The position numbers were made by a program, and so were the translations under genes. This document shows positions 1 through 8,748 of a DNA stretch of 64,000 nucleotides, one piece after another. The notes below the pieces were generated by a model. The model was not told where the DNA came from. It saw nothing but the letters and a program-made list of their open reading frames with translations, and ran no database searches. The DNA lies in the NCBI RefSeq assembly GCF_001463745.1, contig NZ_BBWJ01000040.1, positions 86,189 to 150,188 on the forward strand, in the 5' to 3' direction. Positions within the stretch are counted from its first letter, which is position 1. The number at the start of each line of letters is the position of its first letter. This DNA is from Aureimonas sp. AU22. GTDB taxonomy: Bacteria > Pseudomonadota > Alphaproteobacteria > Rhizobiales > Rhizobiaceae.

Positions 1-118
1 CGCCGACGGGCGCCGCGGATGGATCGGGTCATGGGAATGGTCCTCTATGCGCGCGGGCGGCCCTCGGGCGGCGGCGCGGGAAACGGAAACGGGGACTGGT
101 TGGCCGAAAGGGCCGGGT

Positions 119-442
119 TCAGGTCCGCGTCCGGTCCGGGGGGCGCTCGTCGGGCATGCGGTCGCGCCCGAGCAGGAGATCGGCCGGAACGGTGCCGATG
201 CGCGCGGCCGAGAACCAGGGCGAGCCAATCTCCGGATGGACGTTCCCTACCAGCCCGAAGCCGCAGTGCACGTCGTCCGGCATGTCGTTGCCGTCCGTGC
301 CGTCGGCGGGCGCGGCATCGCCGGTGTCCGTCCCGACCCCGACCACCACGGTCTCGGCGCAGCCGGGCACCGTCGCCGCCCCGTGGGCGAGGGAGGCGAA
401 CAGGGAGGCCAGCAGGACGAGCGCGAGCGCGGCGAACTTCAT
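119..442 (-). CDS. hypothetical secreted protein
   Basis: A 107-residue product that opens with a clear signal peptide (a basic residue, a hydrophobic stretch rich in Ala and Leu, cleavage plausible after AHG or AAT near residue 22). The mature part is Ala/Gly/Asp-rich and has two cysteines (about residues 28 and 60) that could form one disulfide. I do not recognise a family. It lies about 100 bases beyond the 3' end of mntH on the same strand, so it may be read through from that gene. No convincing ribosome binding site is seen, and several overlapping frames are open here because of the high GC content. Bases 1-118 show no other gene. Confidence 0.5.
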   Translation of the reverse strand: MKFAALALVLLASLFASLAHGAATVPGCAETVVVGVGTDTGDAAPADGTDGNDMPDDVHCGFGLVGNVHPEIGSPWFSAARIGTVPADLLLGRDRMPDERPPDRTRT

Positions 443-539
443 GCGCCCATGATCCCCGCTCGGACCCCCGCGTCAACCGCGGCGATGCCGCAGTCCGGCA
501 AGCACGAGGGGTTCCGGCAGCCCGGGACGACGCGACGGG

Positions 540-1895
540 TCAATGCGACCGGGCGCCCAGGACGAAGTCGAAGAGCAACTTCACGTTCAGGAGCGCGATG
601 GCCACGGCGATCGCCAACGCCACGCCGGCCAGCCAGCGCGGAGCCACGAGCTCGCCCATCTTGCGACGATCCATCGTGAACATGACCAGCGGGAACACCG
701 CGAACGAGAGCTGGAGGCTGAGGACGACCTGCGTGAGGATCAGGAGGCGGGCGGTGCCGCTCTCGCCGAACCAGATCGTCACCGAGGCCGCTGGGACGAT
801 GGCGATGATCCGGGTGATCAGGCGCCGGAGCCAGGGCGCGAGCCGGATGTCGAGGAAGCCCTCCATCACGATCTGCCCGGCCAGCGTCGCCGTGACGGTG
901 GAGTTGATGCCGCAGCACAGGAGCGCGACGCCGAACAGGGTCGGCGCGACGGCGGCCCCGAGGATCGGCGCGAGCAGGCTGTGCGCCTCGCCGAGCTCGG
1001 CGATCCCGGTCCGTCCCGTTGTGTGGAAGGCCCCGGCCGCCAGGATCAGTATCGACGCGTTGACGAGGAGCGCGAAGCAGAGCGCGACGGTGGAGTCGAT
1101 CGTGGCGAAGCGCAGCGCCTGGTGCTTCTCCGGCAGGGTCGTCCCGTAGGCGCGCGTCTGCACGATGCCCGAATGGAGATAGAGGTTGTGGGGCATCACG
1201 GTGGCCCCGAGGATTCCGAGCGCGAGGTACAGCATCTCGGGGTTCGACACGATCTCGGTGGTCGGGGCGAACCCGCGGATCACGTCGCCCCAGTTCGGGT
1301 CGACCATGGCGATCTGGACGGCGAAGCACACCGCGATGACGCCGAGCAGCGTCACGATCAGCGCCTCGACCCATCGGAAGCCGAGCCGCTGGAGCCATAG
1401 GATCAGGAACACGTCGACGGCGGTGATCAGGACGCCGATCTCGAGCGGGATCCCGAACAGGAGGTTGAGGCCGATGGCGGTGCCGATGACCTCCGCGATG
1501 TCGGTGGCGACGATGGCGATCTCGGCGAGGAACCAGAGCGGCAGCGCGACGTAGCCCGGGTATGCGTCGCGGCAGGCCTGTGCGAGGTCACGACCCGACG
1601 CGATCGCCAGGCGCGCGCAGAGCGACTGCAACACGATCGCCATGACGTTCGACAGGAGCGCGACGAAGAGCAGGGTGTAGCCGAAGGCCGAGCCCCCGGC
1701 GATCGACGTCGCCCAGTTGCCGGGATCCATGTAGCCGACGGCAACGAGGTAGCCCGGACCGAGGAAGGCCGCCGCCTTGCGCCATGGCGGCGCGTTGCGG
1801 TCGACGCGGACGGTGCGGTGCACGTCGAGGAGCGATCCGTCCCCGCGGTCCCGCTTCCACCCCGCCTCGTCCGTGCATTCGTTCGAACCAGACAT
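540..1895 (-). CDS. mntH: Nramp-family Mn2+/H+ symporter
   Basis: A 451-residue inner-membrane protein of usual Nramp length with about eleven hydrophobic segments. The two diagnostic metal-site motifs are present: DPGN at residues 57-60 in TM1 and MPH (within [12 protein letters not shown]) in TM6. Nramp proteins of this type import Mn2+, and Fe2+ to a lesser degree, with protons. The ATG at 1895 was preferred over a GTG 15 bases upstream; both are in frame. The gene is divergent from a DtxR/MntR-like regulator across a 117-base gap that holds a long inverted repeat, which fits manganese-dependent repression. Confidence 0.93.
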   Translation of the reverse strand: MSGSNECTDEAGWKRDRGDGSLLDVHRTVRVDRNAPPWRKAAAFLGPGYLVAVGYMDPGNWATSIAGGSAFGYTLLFVALLSNVMAIVLQSLCARLAIASGRDLAQACRDAYPGYVALPLWFLAEIAIVATDIAEVIGTAIGLNLLFGIPLEIGVLITAVDVFLILWLQRLGFRWVEALIVTLLGVIAVCFAVQIAMVDPNWGDVIRGFAPTTEIVSNPEMLYLALGILGATVMPHNLYLHSGIVQTRAYGTTLPEKHQALRFATIDSTVALCFALLVNASILILAAGAFHTTGRTGIAELGEAHSLLAPILGAAVAPTLFGVALLCCGINSTVTATLAGQIVMEGFLDIRLAPWLRRLITRIIAIVPAASVTIWFGESGTARLLILTQVVLSLQLSFAVFPLVMFTMDRRKMGELVAPRWLAGVALAIAVAIALLNVKLLFDFVLGARSH

Positions 1896-1937
1896 CGTTC
1901 CGCGCCCCACTCCGAGATCGCGTAGAGTTGTTCCTCA

Positions 1938-1969
1938 GCACATGGTTTGTCCAGTAGCAAACTTTGTGC
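1938..1969. promoter_or_regulatory. candidate MntR operator between mntH and mntR
   Basis: An imperfect inverted repeat with 12-base arms (GCACATGGTTTG and CAAACTTTGTGC, two mismatches) and an 8-base spacer. It sits in the middle of the mntH-mntR intergenic region, where a shared operator would be expected. The inner GTTTG/CAAAC arms recall other MntR sites, but I assign it by position and symmetry, not by a verified consensus. Confidence 0.5.
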
Positions 1970-2012
1970 CCGGAGCCGATTTCCGCTAGATGAGGGAGAC
2001 GGAGGACGGCGG

Positions 2013-2441
2013 ATGACGGGCGGGATCGACGGAACGGATGCGGCAACGACGGCGGCGCGGTTCGCGCGCGTGCGCAAGGCCAACCAGTCGGAGCTGTCGG
2101 AGGACTACGTCGAGATGATCGACGACCTGATCGCGGAGCGCGGCGAGGCAAGGGCGGCCGACCTCGCCGAGCGCTTCGGCGTCTCCCCCGGCACTGTCGC
2201 CCGTACCGTGCAGCGGCTAGCCCGGGACGGTCTGGTCAGCTCCGAGCCGTACCGGGCAATCTTCCTGACGGCAGAGGGCAAGGAACTCGCCGAACGGGTC
2301 AGGGCGCGGCACCGCCTGGTCGTCGACTTCCTGAAGGCGATCGGCGTGGCGCCCGCGTCGGCGGAGATGGATGCCGAGGGGATCGAGCACCATGTCGGGA
2401 AGGACACGCTCGACGCCTTCCGCAGGTTCCTGACGCGCTGA
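2013..2441 (+). CDS. mntR: DtxR/MntR-family manganese-responsive repressor
   Basis: A 142-residue regulator. Residues 30-90 form a winged helix-turn-helix with the MntR-like recognition region AADLAERFGVSPGTVARTVQRL. After it come a wing, a dimerisation helix, and Glu/His residues near EGIEHHVG that match the metal-ligand region of the family. There is no SH3-like third domain, as in short MntR proteins. The ATG at 2013 is preceded by GGAGGA at 2001-2006, which decides the start over an upstream in-frame ATG. It is divergent from mntH and very likely represses it when Mn2+ is bound. Confidence 0.87.
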   Translation: MTGGIDGTDAATTAARFARVRKANQSELSEDYVEMIDDLIAERGEARAADLAERFGVSPGTVARTVQRLARDGLVSSEPYRAIFLTAEGKELAERVRARHRLVVDFLKAIGVAPASAEMDAEGIEHHVGKDTLDAFRRFLTR

Positions 2442-2505
2442 GGGTTACGCACGGCGGGACGTCCGATCCGGAGCGACGGCGCGGGGCCGCCCGGGCCTTG
2501 CCGCC

Positions 2506-3522
2506 TCAGCGCTCCGCGTCCGCCGGATCCTCGGCCAGCGCTTCGGGCCGGCTGACGGGCACGGCGTCCATCGACGTCTCGACGGAGAGGCCCTTCGTCC
2601 CGAGCCGCTTGAGCATGTCGCGATACCGCGGGTGCATCCCGCCGTCGACGTAGGACATCGGCATGCCCGCCCGGCCCTCGGACAACAGGGACTGGAGCAA
2701 CCTGTCGTCCCTCTCGCGCTTGGCGGCCACCTCGGGCGCGACGCGCGTCTCGAGCGGCGGGCAAGAGGCCGCCGGATCGATCGGCTGGCGGTCCTTGCGC
2801 CGCGCGTCGAACACGTAACGCCCGCCGCAGGCAGCGACCTCGGGCTCCCTCCGCGTCACCTCGAAGATGTCGTACCCGAGCTTCAGGTTGCGCCAGAACG
2901 CAATGTTCGGGTCGCTCCGGTGGCGCGCCATCTGCTCGGCGGTCATCCGGAATGGGAAGGACTGAACCTGGAAGTCGCCCTGGCCGAGCGCGAAAGCCCT
3001 CTCCGCGTCGGCGTAGACCTCGCCGACGCCCTCGTCGGTCATCGCGAAGCACCCGGACGACGAGCAGGCCCCGTGCACCATCAGCGAGTCGCCCGTGTAG
3101 CCGAGCGACTTCTCGAGCGGGTTGGGGTAACCGAGGTTGAAGGAGCGGTGGTACTTCGAGTTCGGGTTCATCAGCGCCCGGGTGACCCGGTAGAAGCCCT
3201 CGGGCGCCTGGCGGTCGCCGTTCGTCTTCTTGGGACCGAGCTTTCCGGACCATCGGCAGAGCGGATGGGTCTTGTGCGGGGCGTAGCGACCGTCCGCGCC
3301 GAGCTTCCAGACCTCGAGTTCGCTCTCCTCCTTGAAGATGCGCACCAGGATCGAGCCTGGCGGACGGGCCTTCGCCTCGGCGTAGGCCGTGGGCACGAGG
3401 TCCTTGTAGGTCTCATCCGACACCGACATGCAGCCGCCCATGGACGCGAGACCGAGAAGGGCGACGGCCAGCGCTGCTCGTCGCGTGGCGGTGCGGGCGC
3501 GGCGTCGTGCGGGAAGGTGCAT
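2506..3522 (-). CDS. L,D-transpeptidase (YkuD-domain) lipoprotein
   Basis: A 338-residue exported protein. A lipoprotein signal ends in a lipobox with Cys31 (SMGGC). The YkuD catalytic domain spans roughly residues 55-200 and carries His150 and the nucleophile Cys158 in the motif HGACSSSGC. Family members cross-link peptidoglycan stem peptides or attach proteins to them in the periplasm. The C-terminal 140 residues match nothing I can name. The ATG at 3522 is taken because it places the signal peptide at the N-terminus; the frame stays open upstream without a better start. It converges with mntR and has no evident functional link with its neighbours. Confidence 0.85.
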   Translation of the reverse strand: MHLPARRRARTATRRAALAVALLGLASMGGCMSVSDETYKDLVPTAYAEAKARPPGSILVRIFKEESELEVWKLGADGRYAPHKTHPLCRWSGKLGPKKTNGDRQAPEGFYRVTRALMNPNSKYHRSFNLGYPNPLEKSLGYTGDSLMVHGACSSSGCFAMTDEGVGEVYADAERAFALGQGDFQVQSFPFRMTAEQMARHRSDPNIAFWRNLKLGYDIFEVTRREPEVAACGGRYVFDARRKDRQPIDPAASCPPLETRVAPEVAAKRERDDRLLQSLLSEGRAGMPMSYVDGGMHPRYRDMLKRLGTKGLSVETSMDAVPVSRPEALAEDPADAER

Positions 3523-3665
3523 CTCGTTCCGAGGGTTGGTCGTGGCGGGTCTCCGTCCATCATCGACGGCCGGGCTGTCGCGGGGATGACCCGGGGCCGC
3601 AACCGTCGCGGCCGCCAAGAGACGCCTCGATCCGGCGGAAGTGAGGCGACCGCAGCCGTCGGTCC

Positions 3666-4088
3666 TCAATGCGTCTCGTGCAGGCACTCGCCGTGATCGC
3701 CGAGGACCTCGATCACCCGGCACTCCGCGACCGAATGGTTCGAGCAGTTCGTCATCCGCGCGATCTCCGCACGCAGCGCCGTCAGCCGGGCGATCTTGTG
3801 GTCGATGTCGGCGAGATGCGCGGCGGCGATCCGGTCGGCGCTCTCGCACGGACGGTCCGGCTCCCCGGCCAGCGCCAGGAGTTCGCGGATGGGCTCGATC
3901 TCGAAGCCGAGCTCGCGGGCGTGCCGGATGAAGCGCAGGCGGCTGAGGTCGCCCGCGTCGTAGAGGCGGCGGTTGCCCTCCGTCCGCGGCGGCGCGGCCA
4001 AAAGGCCGATCTGCTCGTAGTACCGGATCGTCGGCACCTTGATGCCGCTCGCGCGCGACGCCTCGCCGATCGGAACGCCTTGCGTCAT
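3666..4088 (-). CDS. MerR-family regulator, CadR/PbrR/ZntR type
   Basis: A 140-residue MerR regulator: N-terminal winged helix (residues 5-70), long dimerisation helix, and a C-terminal metal loop. Cys81 lies where divalent-metal sensors (ZntR, CadR, PbrR) have Cys and Cu(I) sensors have Ser. Cys115 and Cys123 form the loop ligands, and the tail is His/Cys-rich (HGECLHETH), as in CadR and PbrR. It is divergent from a P1B-2 ATPase over an operator-bearing promoter with a 19-base spacer. It probably activates that gene in response to Cd, Pb or Zn; the exact metal cannot be read from the sequence. Confidence 0.9.
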   Translation of the reverse strand: MTQGVPIGEASRASGIKVPTIRYYEQIGLLAAPPRTEGNRRLYDAGDLSRLRFIRHARELGFEIEPIRELLALAGEPDRPCESADRIAAAHLADIDHKIARLTALRAEIARMTNCSNHSVAECRVIEVLGDHGECLHETH

Positions 4089-4096
4089 TTTTCCTC

Positions 4097-4127
4097 TTGC
4101 TCCTCTAGCCGCTAGAGGAAGTACGCC
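4097..4127 (+). promoter_or_regulatory. MerR-type promoter/operator of the Zn/Cd/Pb ATPase gene
   Basis: A -35 hexamer TTGCTC (4097-4102) and a -10 hexamer TACGCC (4122-4127) are separated by 19 bases, the overlong spacer typical of MerR-activated promoters. Within the spacer lies the perfect dyad CCTCTAG-CCG-CTAGAGG (4102-4118), similar to ZntR/CadR/PbrR boxes. The ATPase start codon is 30 bases downstream. Confidence 0.85.
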
Positions 4128-4156
4128 TCTCCCGACACGCACGCAAGGAGAGCGCC

Positions 4157-6340
4157 ATGAGCGCCGTCATGAACGAGAGCCGCTACAGGGTCACCGGGAT
4201 GGACTGCGCGGCTTGCGGGAACAAAGTCGATACCGCCATCCGTCGCCTCCCGGGCGTGGAGGACGTCTCCGTGTCCGTATCCGCCGGGACGGTGAGGGTC
4301 AGCCACGCCGACGGCTTCGACACTGCCGCCGTCGTCCGCCAGGTCCGCAACCTTGGCTACGGCGCGGAGCCGGCCGGGGGCCATGCGGCAGCCGCCGACG
4401 GGCATCCGTCCGCTTCCCACAGCGCCGGCGGCCACGACCATGCGGGCCACACCCACGACGACCTCGGCGAGGCGGGCAAGCCGTGGTGGCGGACGCGCAA
4501 GGCGGGCCTCACCGCCGCCTGCGGCGTTGCCCTCTTGGCCGCCTACGTCCTCGGGCATGCGGTCCCCTCGCTCGAGCGGCCCGCGTTCCTCGCGGCGCTC
4601 GCCATCGGCCTGGTGCCCGTCGCGTGGCGGGCCATCACGGCCGCCCGGTTCGGAACGCCGTTCTCGATCGAGGCGCTGATGTCGATCGCCGCCGTCGGCG
4701 CCGTGTTCATCGGGGCCGAGGAGGAGGCCGCCGCCGTGGTTCTGCTGTTCCTGGTCGGCGAGATGCTGGAAGGGGTCGCTGCCGGGCGCGCGAGGGCGAG
4801 CATCCAGGGACTGACCGCATTGGTGCCGAAGACCGCGATCGTCGAGGCGAACGGCGAGACCTCCGAGGTGGCCGCCGACAGCCTCGCCGTCGGCACGGTC
4901 ATCCTCGTCAGGCCCGGCGACCGCGTCCCGGCCGATGGCGCGGTCGTCGAGGGGTCGGGCGAGGTCGACGAGGCCCCGGTCACGGGCGAGAGCGTCCCTA
5001 AGCGCAAGGTCGTCGGTGATCCTGTCTTCGCGGGCACGATCAACGCCGGGGGCGTGCTGCGCGTCCGGGTGACCGCCGCGGCGGCCGACAACACGATCGC
5101 GCGCGTCGTCCGCCTCGTCGAGGAGGCCCAGGAGGCGAAGTCGCCGACCGAGCGCTTCATCGACCGCTTCTCCAAGGTCTACACGCCCGCGGTCCTCGTG
5201 GTCGGCTTGGCTGTCGCCGTCGTGCCGCCTCTGGCCTTCGGGGCGGACTGGAGCGAGTGGATCTACAAGGGCCTCGCGATCCTGCTGATCGGCTGCCCCT
5301 GCGCGCTGGTCATCTCCACCCCAGCGGCCATTGCGGCCGGCCTGTCGGCGGGCGCCCGGCGCGGGCTCCTGATGAAGGGCGGCGCGGTGCTCGAGAGCCT
5401 CGGCCGGATCACCGCCGTCGCCTTCGACAAGACGGGCACGCTGACCGCGGGCAAGCCCGTCGTGACCGACATCGTGGCGGGCAGCCGCTCGGCCGCGCAG
5501 GTCCTGTCGCTGGCAGCCGCGCTCGAGAAGGGATCGAGCCATCCGCTGGCGGTCGCGATCCTCGAGCGTGCGAAGGCGGAAAGGGTGCCGACCCCGCCCT
5601 CGTTCGACGCGAACGCAGTGGCCGGCGAAGGCGTCGAGGGTGGGGTCGGCGGGGAGCGGGTGTTCCTCGGGTCGCCGCAGGCGGCCGGGAGGCGCGTGGT
5701 CCTCGCGCCCGAACAGGAGGCCGCGATCGCGGCGCTGAACGCGGACGGCAAGACCGTGTCCGTGGTCGTGGTCGGCGGGGCCGTCGCCGGGTTCATCGCG
5801 ATGCGCGACGAGGCCCGGCCGGATGCCGTGGCGGGCCTGGCAGCCCTGAAGGCATCCGGCGTCCGGGCCGTCATGCTGACGGGCGACAACAGGCGCACGG
5901 CCGAGGCGGTGGCGGCAGGTCTCGGCATCGAGGCACGGGCGGAGCTCCTGCCGCAGGACAAGCAGCGCATCGTGCGCGAACTCCAGTCCGAAGGGCTCGT
6001 CGTTGCCAAGGTCGGCGACGGCATCAACGACGCGCCGGCGCTGGCGGCCGCAGACGTCGGCATCGCCATGGGCGGCGGCACCGACGTGGCGCTGGAGACC
6101 GCGGACGCGGCGGTGCTCCACGGCCGGGTGAAGGACATCCCCGACATGATCGCGTTGTCCAAGGCGACCATGGGCAACATCCGGACGAACATCGCCATCG
6201 CCCTCGGCCTGAAGGCTGTCTTCCTGGTGACCACCGTCCTCGGCATCACGGGCCTATGGCCGGCGATCCTCGCCGACACGGGCGCGACGGTCCTCGTGAC
6301 CGCCAACGCCATGCGGCTCCTCGGCTGGAAGCCCCGGTGA
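4157..6340 (+). CDS. Zn2+/Cd2+/Pb2+-exporting P-type ATPase (P1B-2)
   Basis: A 727-residue heavy-metal ATPase of the ZntA/CadA kind. Order: one N-terminal HMA domain with the metal motif CAAC (Cys17, Cys20); a His-rich linker (about residues 75-100, with HDHAGHTHDD); membrane helices; TGES actuator loop; the transmembrane CPC motif (GCPCALVISTP, about residue 380); the phosphorylation site DKTGT (about 424); TGDN; and the hinge GDGINDAPA (about 620). The last helices carry the P1B-2 signature ALGLK and LADTGATVLVTANAMRL, pointing to divalent metals and not Cu+. AAGGAGAG lies 5 bases before the ATG. It overlaps the next gene by GTGA. Confidence 0.95.
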   Translation: MSAVMNESRYRVTGMDCAACGNKVDTAIRRLPGVEDVSVSVSAGTVRVSHADGFDTAAVVRQVRNLGYGAEPAGGHAAAADGHPSASHSAGGHDHAGHTHDDLGEAGKPWWRTRKAGLTAACGVALLAAYVLGHAVPSLERPAFLAALAIGLVPVAWRAITAARFGTPFSIEALMSIAAVGAVFIGAEEEAAAVVLLFLVGEMLEGVAAGRARASIQGLTALVPKTAIVEANGETSEVAADSLAVGTVILVRPGDRVPADGAVVEGSGEVDEAPVTGESVPKRKVVGDPVFAGTINAGGVLRVRVTAAAADNTIARVVRLVEEAQEAKSPTERFIDRFSKVYTPAVLVVGLAVAVVPPLAFGADWSEWIYKGLAILLIGCPCALVISTPAAIAAGLSAGARRGLLMKGGAVLESLGRITAVAFDKTGTLTAGKPVVTDIVAGSRSAAQVLSLAAALEKGSSHPLAVAILERAKAERVPTPPSFDANAVAGEGVEGGVGGERVFLGSPQAAGRRVVLAPEQEAAIAALNADGKTVSVVVVGGAVAGFIAMRDEARPDAVAGLAALKASGVRAVMLTGDNRRTAEAVAAGLGIEARAELLPQDKQRIVRELQSEGLVVAKVGDGINDAPALAAADVGIAMGGGTDVALETADAAVLHGRVKDIPDMIALSKATMGNIRTNIAIALGLKAVFLVTTVLGITGLWPAILADTGATVLVTANAMRLLGWKPR

Positions 6341-6939
6341 GCGCCGCCGCCGACGACCTCCTTCGCATCGGGCCGGCGATCGTCCTCGCCGTCACCGTGG
6401 CGTGGCTTGCGCTCGCCACCCGTCGGACGTCCCGGGAGATCGGCGGGCGTGCCTATGGCTTCGGGAGGAGTCCCCGCCAGACGCTGGCGCGCGTCCTGTT
6501 CGGCGCGACCGTCGTGGGCGGTCTCGCGGCCCTCGGGCTCCATGCGGCGGGGAGCGCGTCGGCCGCGATCGCACCGCTCGCGGGCGAGGCCTACGCCGTC
6601 CGTCTGTCCGGTCTGGCGCTGGCCGTCGCGGGGCAGGTCCTGACGGTCGTGGCCCGGAGCGGGATGGGCCGACGCTGGCGGGTCGGCATCCCGGACGAGG
6701 CGCCTGACGCCCTGGTCACGACGGGTTTATTTGGCCTCAGCCGCAACCCCGTGTTCCTCGGGATGCTCGCGATGGCGGCAGGGCTCGCGGTGGCCGTGCC
6801 GTCCCCGGCGATGATCGGCTGCGCGCTGGCCTTCTGGGTCGCCTGCGAGGTCCAAGTCCGGGACGAGGAGCGCTTCCTCGAACACTCGTTCGGCCCCGCA
6901 TACACCGCATACCGAAGCGCCGTGCGGCGCTGGATCTGA
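6337..6939 (+). CDS. isoprenylcysteine-methyltransferase-like (ICMT/PEMT family) membrane protein
   Basis: A 200-residue protein with about five hydrophobic segments. The C-terminal half has the ICMT-like features GLFGLSRNPVFLGML and EERFLEHSFGPAYTAYRSAVRRW, which in the family bind S-adenosylmethionine and shape the active site. Bacterial members often lie next to heavy-metal ATPases, but their substrate is unknown. The GTG start at 6337 overlaps the ATPase stop (GTGA), so the two are translationally coupled. The same frame is open far upstream inside the ATPase gene, but that part is only a shadow. Confidence 0.8.
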   Translation: MSAAADDLLRIGPAIVLAVTVAWLALATRRTSREIGGRAYGFGRSPRQTLARVLFGATVVGGLAALGLHAAGSASAAIAPLAGEAYAVRLSGLALAVAGQVLTVVARSGMGRRWRVGIPDEAPDALVTTGLFGLSRNPVFLGMLAMAAGLAVAVPSPAMIGCALAFWVACEVQVRDEERFLEHSFGPAYTAYRSAVRRWI

Positions 6940-6959
6940 CATGGAACAGGAGTGACCCC

Positions 6960-7403
6960 ATGGGACGCAGACCGACGACGATCATCGCCGGGGCGCTCGC
7001 GCTCCTCACCGTACCCGCGTTCGCAGCCGAGACCGTCGACGTGTTCTCGACGTCGGGCTGCGGCTGCTGCATCGGCTGGATGAAGCACCTCGAGGAGGCA
7101 GGGTTCGAGGTCTCGAACGAGAACCTCGCCATGGCGGACCTCTACGCCAAGAAGACGGGCGCCGGACTGAAGCCGGGCCAGACCTCCTGCCACACGGGCT
7201 TCGTCGGCGGCTACGTCGTCGAGGGCCATGTCCCGGCAGCCGAGGTGAAGCGCCTGCTCGCCGAGAAGCCGGACGCGATCGGGCTCGCCGTTCCCGACAT
7301 GCCTGCGGGAAGCCCGGGCATGGGGACCAGCGACGAACCCTACGAGGTGCTCCTAGTCGCCCGCGACGGCACGTCGACGGTGTTCGCACGGTACCCGAAG
7401 TGA
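6960..7403 (+). CDS. DUF411 periplasmic metal-binding protein
   Basis: A 147-residue exported protein with a signal peptide cleaved around AFA-AE (residue 23). Next follows the DUF411 hallmark CGCC (Cys34, Cys36, Cys37) and a second conserved cysteine in TSCHTG. DUF411 proteins are small periplasmic proteins found in copper, silver and cadmium resistance loci and are thought to bind or hand on metal. The ATG at 6960 follows a GGAG box. It is in the run between the ICMT-like gene and the PCuAC gene, whose GTG start overlaps its stop. Confidence 0.88.
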   Translation: MGRRPTTIIAGALALLTVPAFAAETVDVFSTSGCGCCIGWMKHLEEAGFEVSNENLAMADLYAKKTGAGLKPGQTSCHTGFVGGYVVEGHVPAAEVKRLLAEKPDAIGLAVPDMPAGSPGMGTSDEPYEVLLVARDGTSTVFARYPK

Positions 7404-7885
7404 GGTTCCTTGCCGCCGCGACCACGCTTGGCCTTGCCGTCCTGCTCGGGCCAGCCAGTGCGCACGAGTTCAAGGCCGGCAGCCTCACGATCGACCATCC
7501 GTCCTCCCGCCCGACGCCGCCGAACGCGAAGGTCGGGGTCGGCTACCTCTCGATCCGCAACGACGGGACGGAGCCGGATCGGTTGGTCGGGGGTTCGGCA
7601 ACCGTCGCCGGCCGCTTCGAGGTCCATGCCTCCACCGTCGAGGACGGCGTCGCCCGCATGCGCCGCGTCGAGGACGGGGTCGTGCTGGAGCCGGGGGCGA
7701 CCGTCACGCTCGCCTCGGGCGGTACCCACGTCATGCTCCTCGACCTCAAGGAGCCGATCGTGAAGGGCCAGTCCTTCGACGGCACCCTCGTGTTCGAGCG
7801 TGCCGGAGCCGTGCCGGTCCGCTTCTCGGTCGAGGGCTTCGGCGCCGGCGCGGCCGCCCCCTCCCACGGGGGACACCAGCCGTGA
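7400..7885 (+). CDS. PCu(A)C-type periplasmic copper chaperone
   Basis: A 161-residue protein with an N-terminal signal peptide (cleavage after ASA, about residue 22). The PCuAC domain keeps the Cu(I) ligand layout H-M...H-x-M: VHAS, ARMR, then THVML about 20 residues later. The C-terminus is His-rich (HGGHQP). Proteins of this family carry Cu(I) to cytochrome oxidase, often together with an SCO protein, which is encoded next with a GTGA overlap. The start is a GTG overlapping the DUF411 stop. Confidence 0.9.
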   Translation: MRFLAAATTLGLAVLLGPASAHEFKAGSLTIDHPSSRPTPPNAKVGVGYLSIRNDGTEPDRLVGGSATVAGRFEVHASTVEDGVARMRRVEDGVVLEPGATVTLASGGTHVMLLDLKEPIVKGQSFDGTLVFERAGAVPVRFSVEGFGAGAAAPSHGGHQP

Positions 7886-8586
7886 ACCTGCGCACCGTTC
7901 GGATCGCGCTCTGGGGCGCGGTGGTCGTCGTCGCCGCGGGCGCCCTCGTCGGCGCGGCATGGACGCTTCCGGGCGGCGTGTCGGCGCCCGCCGCCGGAAC
8001 CTCGGCGGCCGTGCCGATCGGCGGAGAGTTCGCGCTGGTCGACGAGGACGGGAAGCCGCGGACGTGGTCCGGCTTCCGCGGCAAGCCCGTTGCCGTGTTC
8101 TTCGGCTTCACGCATTGCCCCGACATCTGCCCGACGACGCTGGGCGAGCTGTCGGTCCTCCTCGCGGACCTCGGCCCTCGCTCGGACGGTCTCCAGGTCG
8201 TGCTCGTCAGCGGGGACCCGGAGCGGGACACGCCGGAGGTCCTGAATGCCTACCTCCAGTCCTTCGACCCGAGGATCTTGGGACTCACGGGCACCGAGGC
8301 GGAGGTCGACAGGGCGTTCGACGCCTTCAAGGCCTACCGCCGGAAGGTGCCGACGGAGGGTGGCGACTACACGATCGACCACTCCGCCGGGGTCTACCTC
8401 TACGACCGCGACGGCGGCTTCGTCGGCACGCTGGACATGCACGAGGACGCGAGGATCCGGCGGGAGAAGGTGGAACGCCTCCTTGAACGGCCGGGCGACG
8501 CAGCCACCCGGGACAGCGGCAGGCGGGCGGCGGAAGCGGGAAACGTCAGCAAGGGGGAGGCCATTGCTACTGGGGCGAACGGCTGA
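7882..8586 (+). CDS. SCO1/SenC-family copper metallochaperone
   Basis: A 234-residue protein with one N-terminal membrane anchor (residues 8-28) and a thioredoxin-like SCO domain in the periplasm. Metal ligands are visible as CPDIC (Cys79, Cys83) and the distant His in DYTIDHSAG (about residue 167). SCO proteins help build the CuA centre of cytochrome c oxidase or act as copper-dependent thiol reductants. About 35 extra polar residues follow the domain, beyond the usual end. The GTG start overlaps the PCuAC stop. A small terminator-like hairpin lies 70 bases downstream. Confidence 0.9.
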   Translation: MNLRTVRIALWGAVVVVAAGALVGAAWTLPGGVSAPAAGTSAAVPIGGEFALVDEDGKPRTWSGFRGKPVAVFFGFTHCPDICPTTLGELSVLLADLGPRSDGLQVVLVSGDPERDTPEVLNAYLQSFDPRILGLTGTEAEVDRAFDAFKAYRRKVPTEGGDYTIDHSAGVYLYDRDGGFVGTLDMHEDARIRREKVERLLERPGDAATRDSGRRAAEAGNVSKGEAIATGANG

Positions 8587-8658
8587 TCGACGAAACGGGC
8601 CGAGGGGACTGCGCCTCCGCGTCCAACCCGGTCCCGACGCCATCGCAGCCGGACCGAG

Positions 8659-8680
8659 CCGTTCGAATGCGAACGGTTTT
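8659..8680 (+). terminator. probable intrinsic terminator after the SCO gene
   Basis: Perfect 7-base arms CCGTTCG and CGAACGG with a 4-base loop, followed directly by TTTT. The position is right for ending the 4157-8586 transcription unit. Confidence 0.55.
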
Positions 8681-8748
8681 CTCCATCGGAAACCAATCCT
8701 CCGCCCGCATCCTGCCGCCGCTTGAAGGCAAGGGACCGGAGCGATCGC

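Noticed and set aside
4112..6121. 669-residue open frame opposite the P-type ATPase gene
   Set aside because: Antisense shadow with low-complexity composition; the sense frame carries all ATPase motifs.
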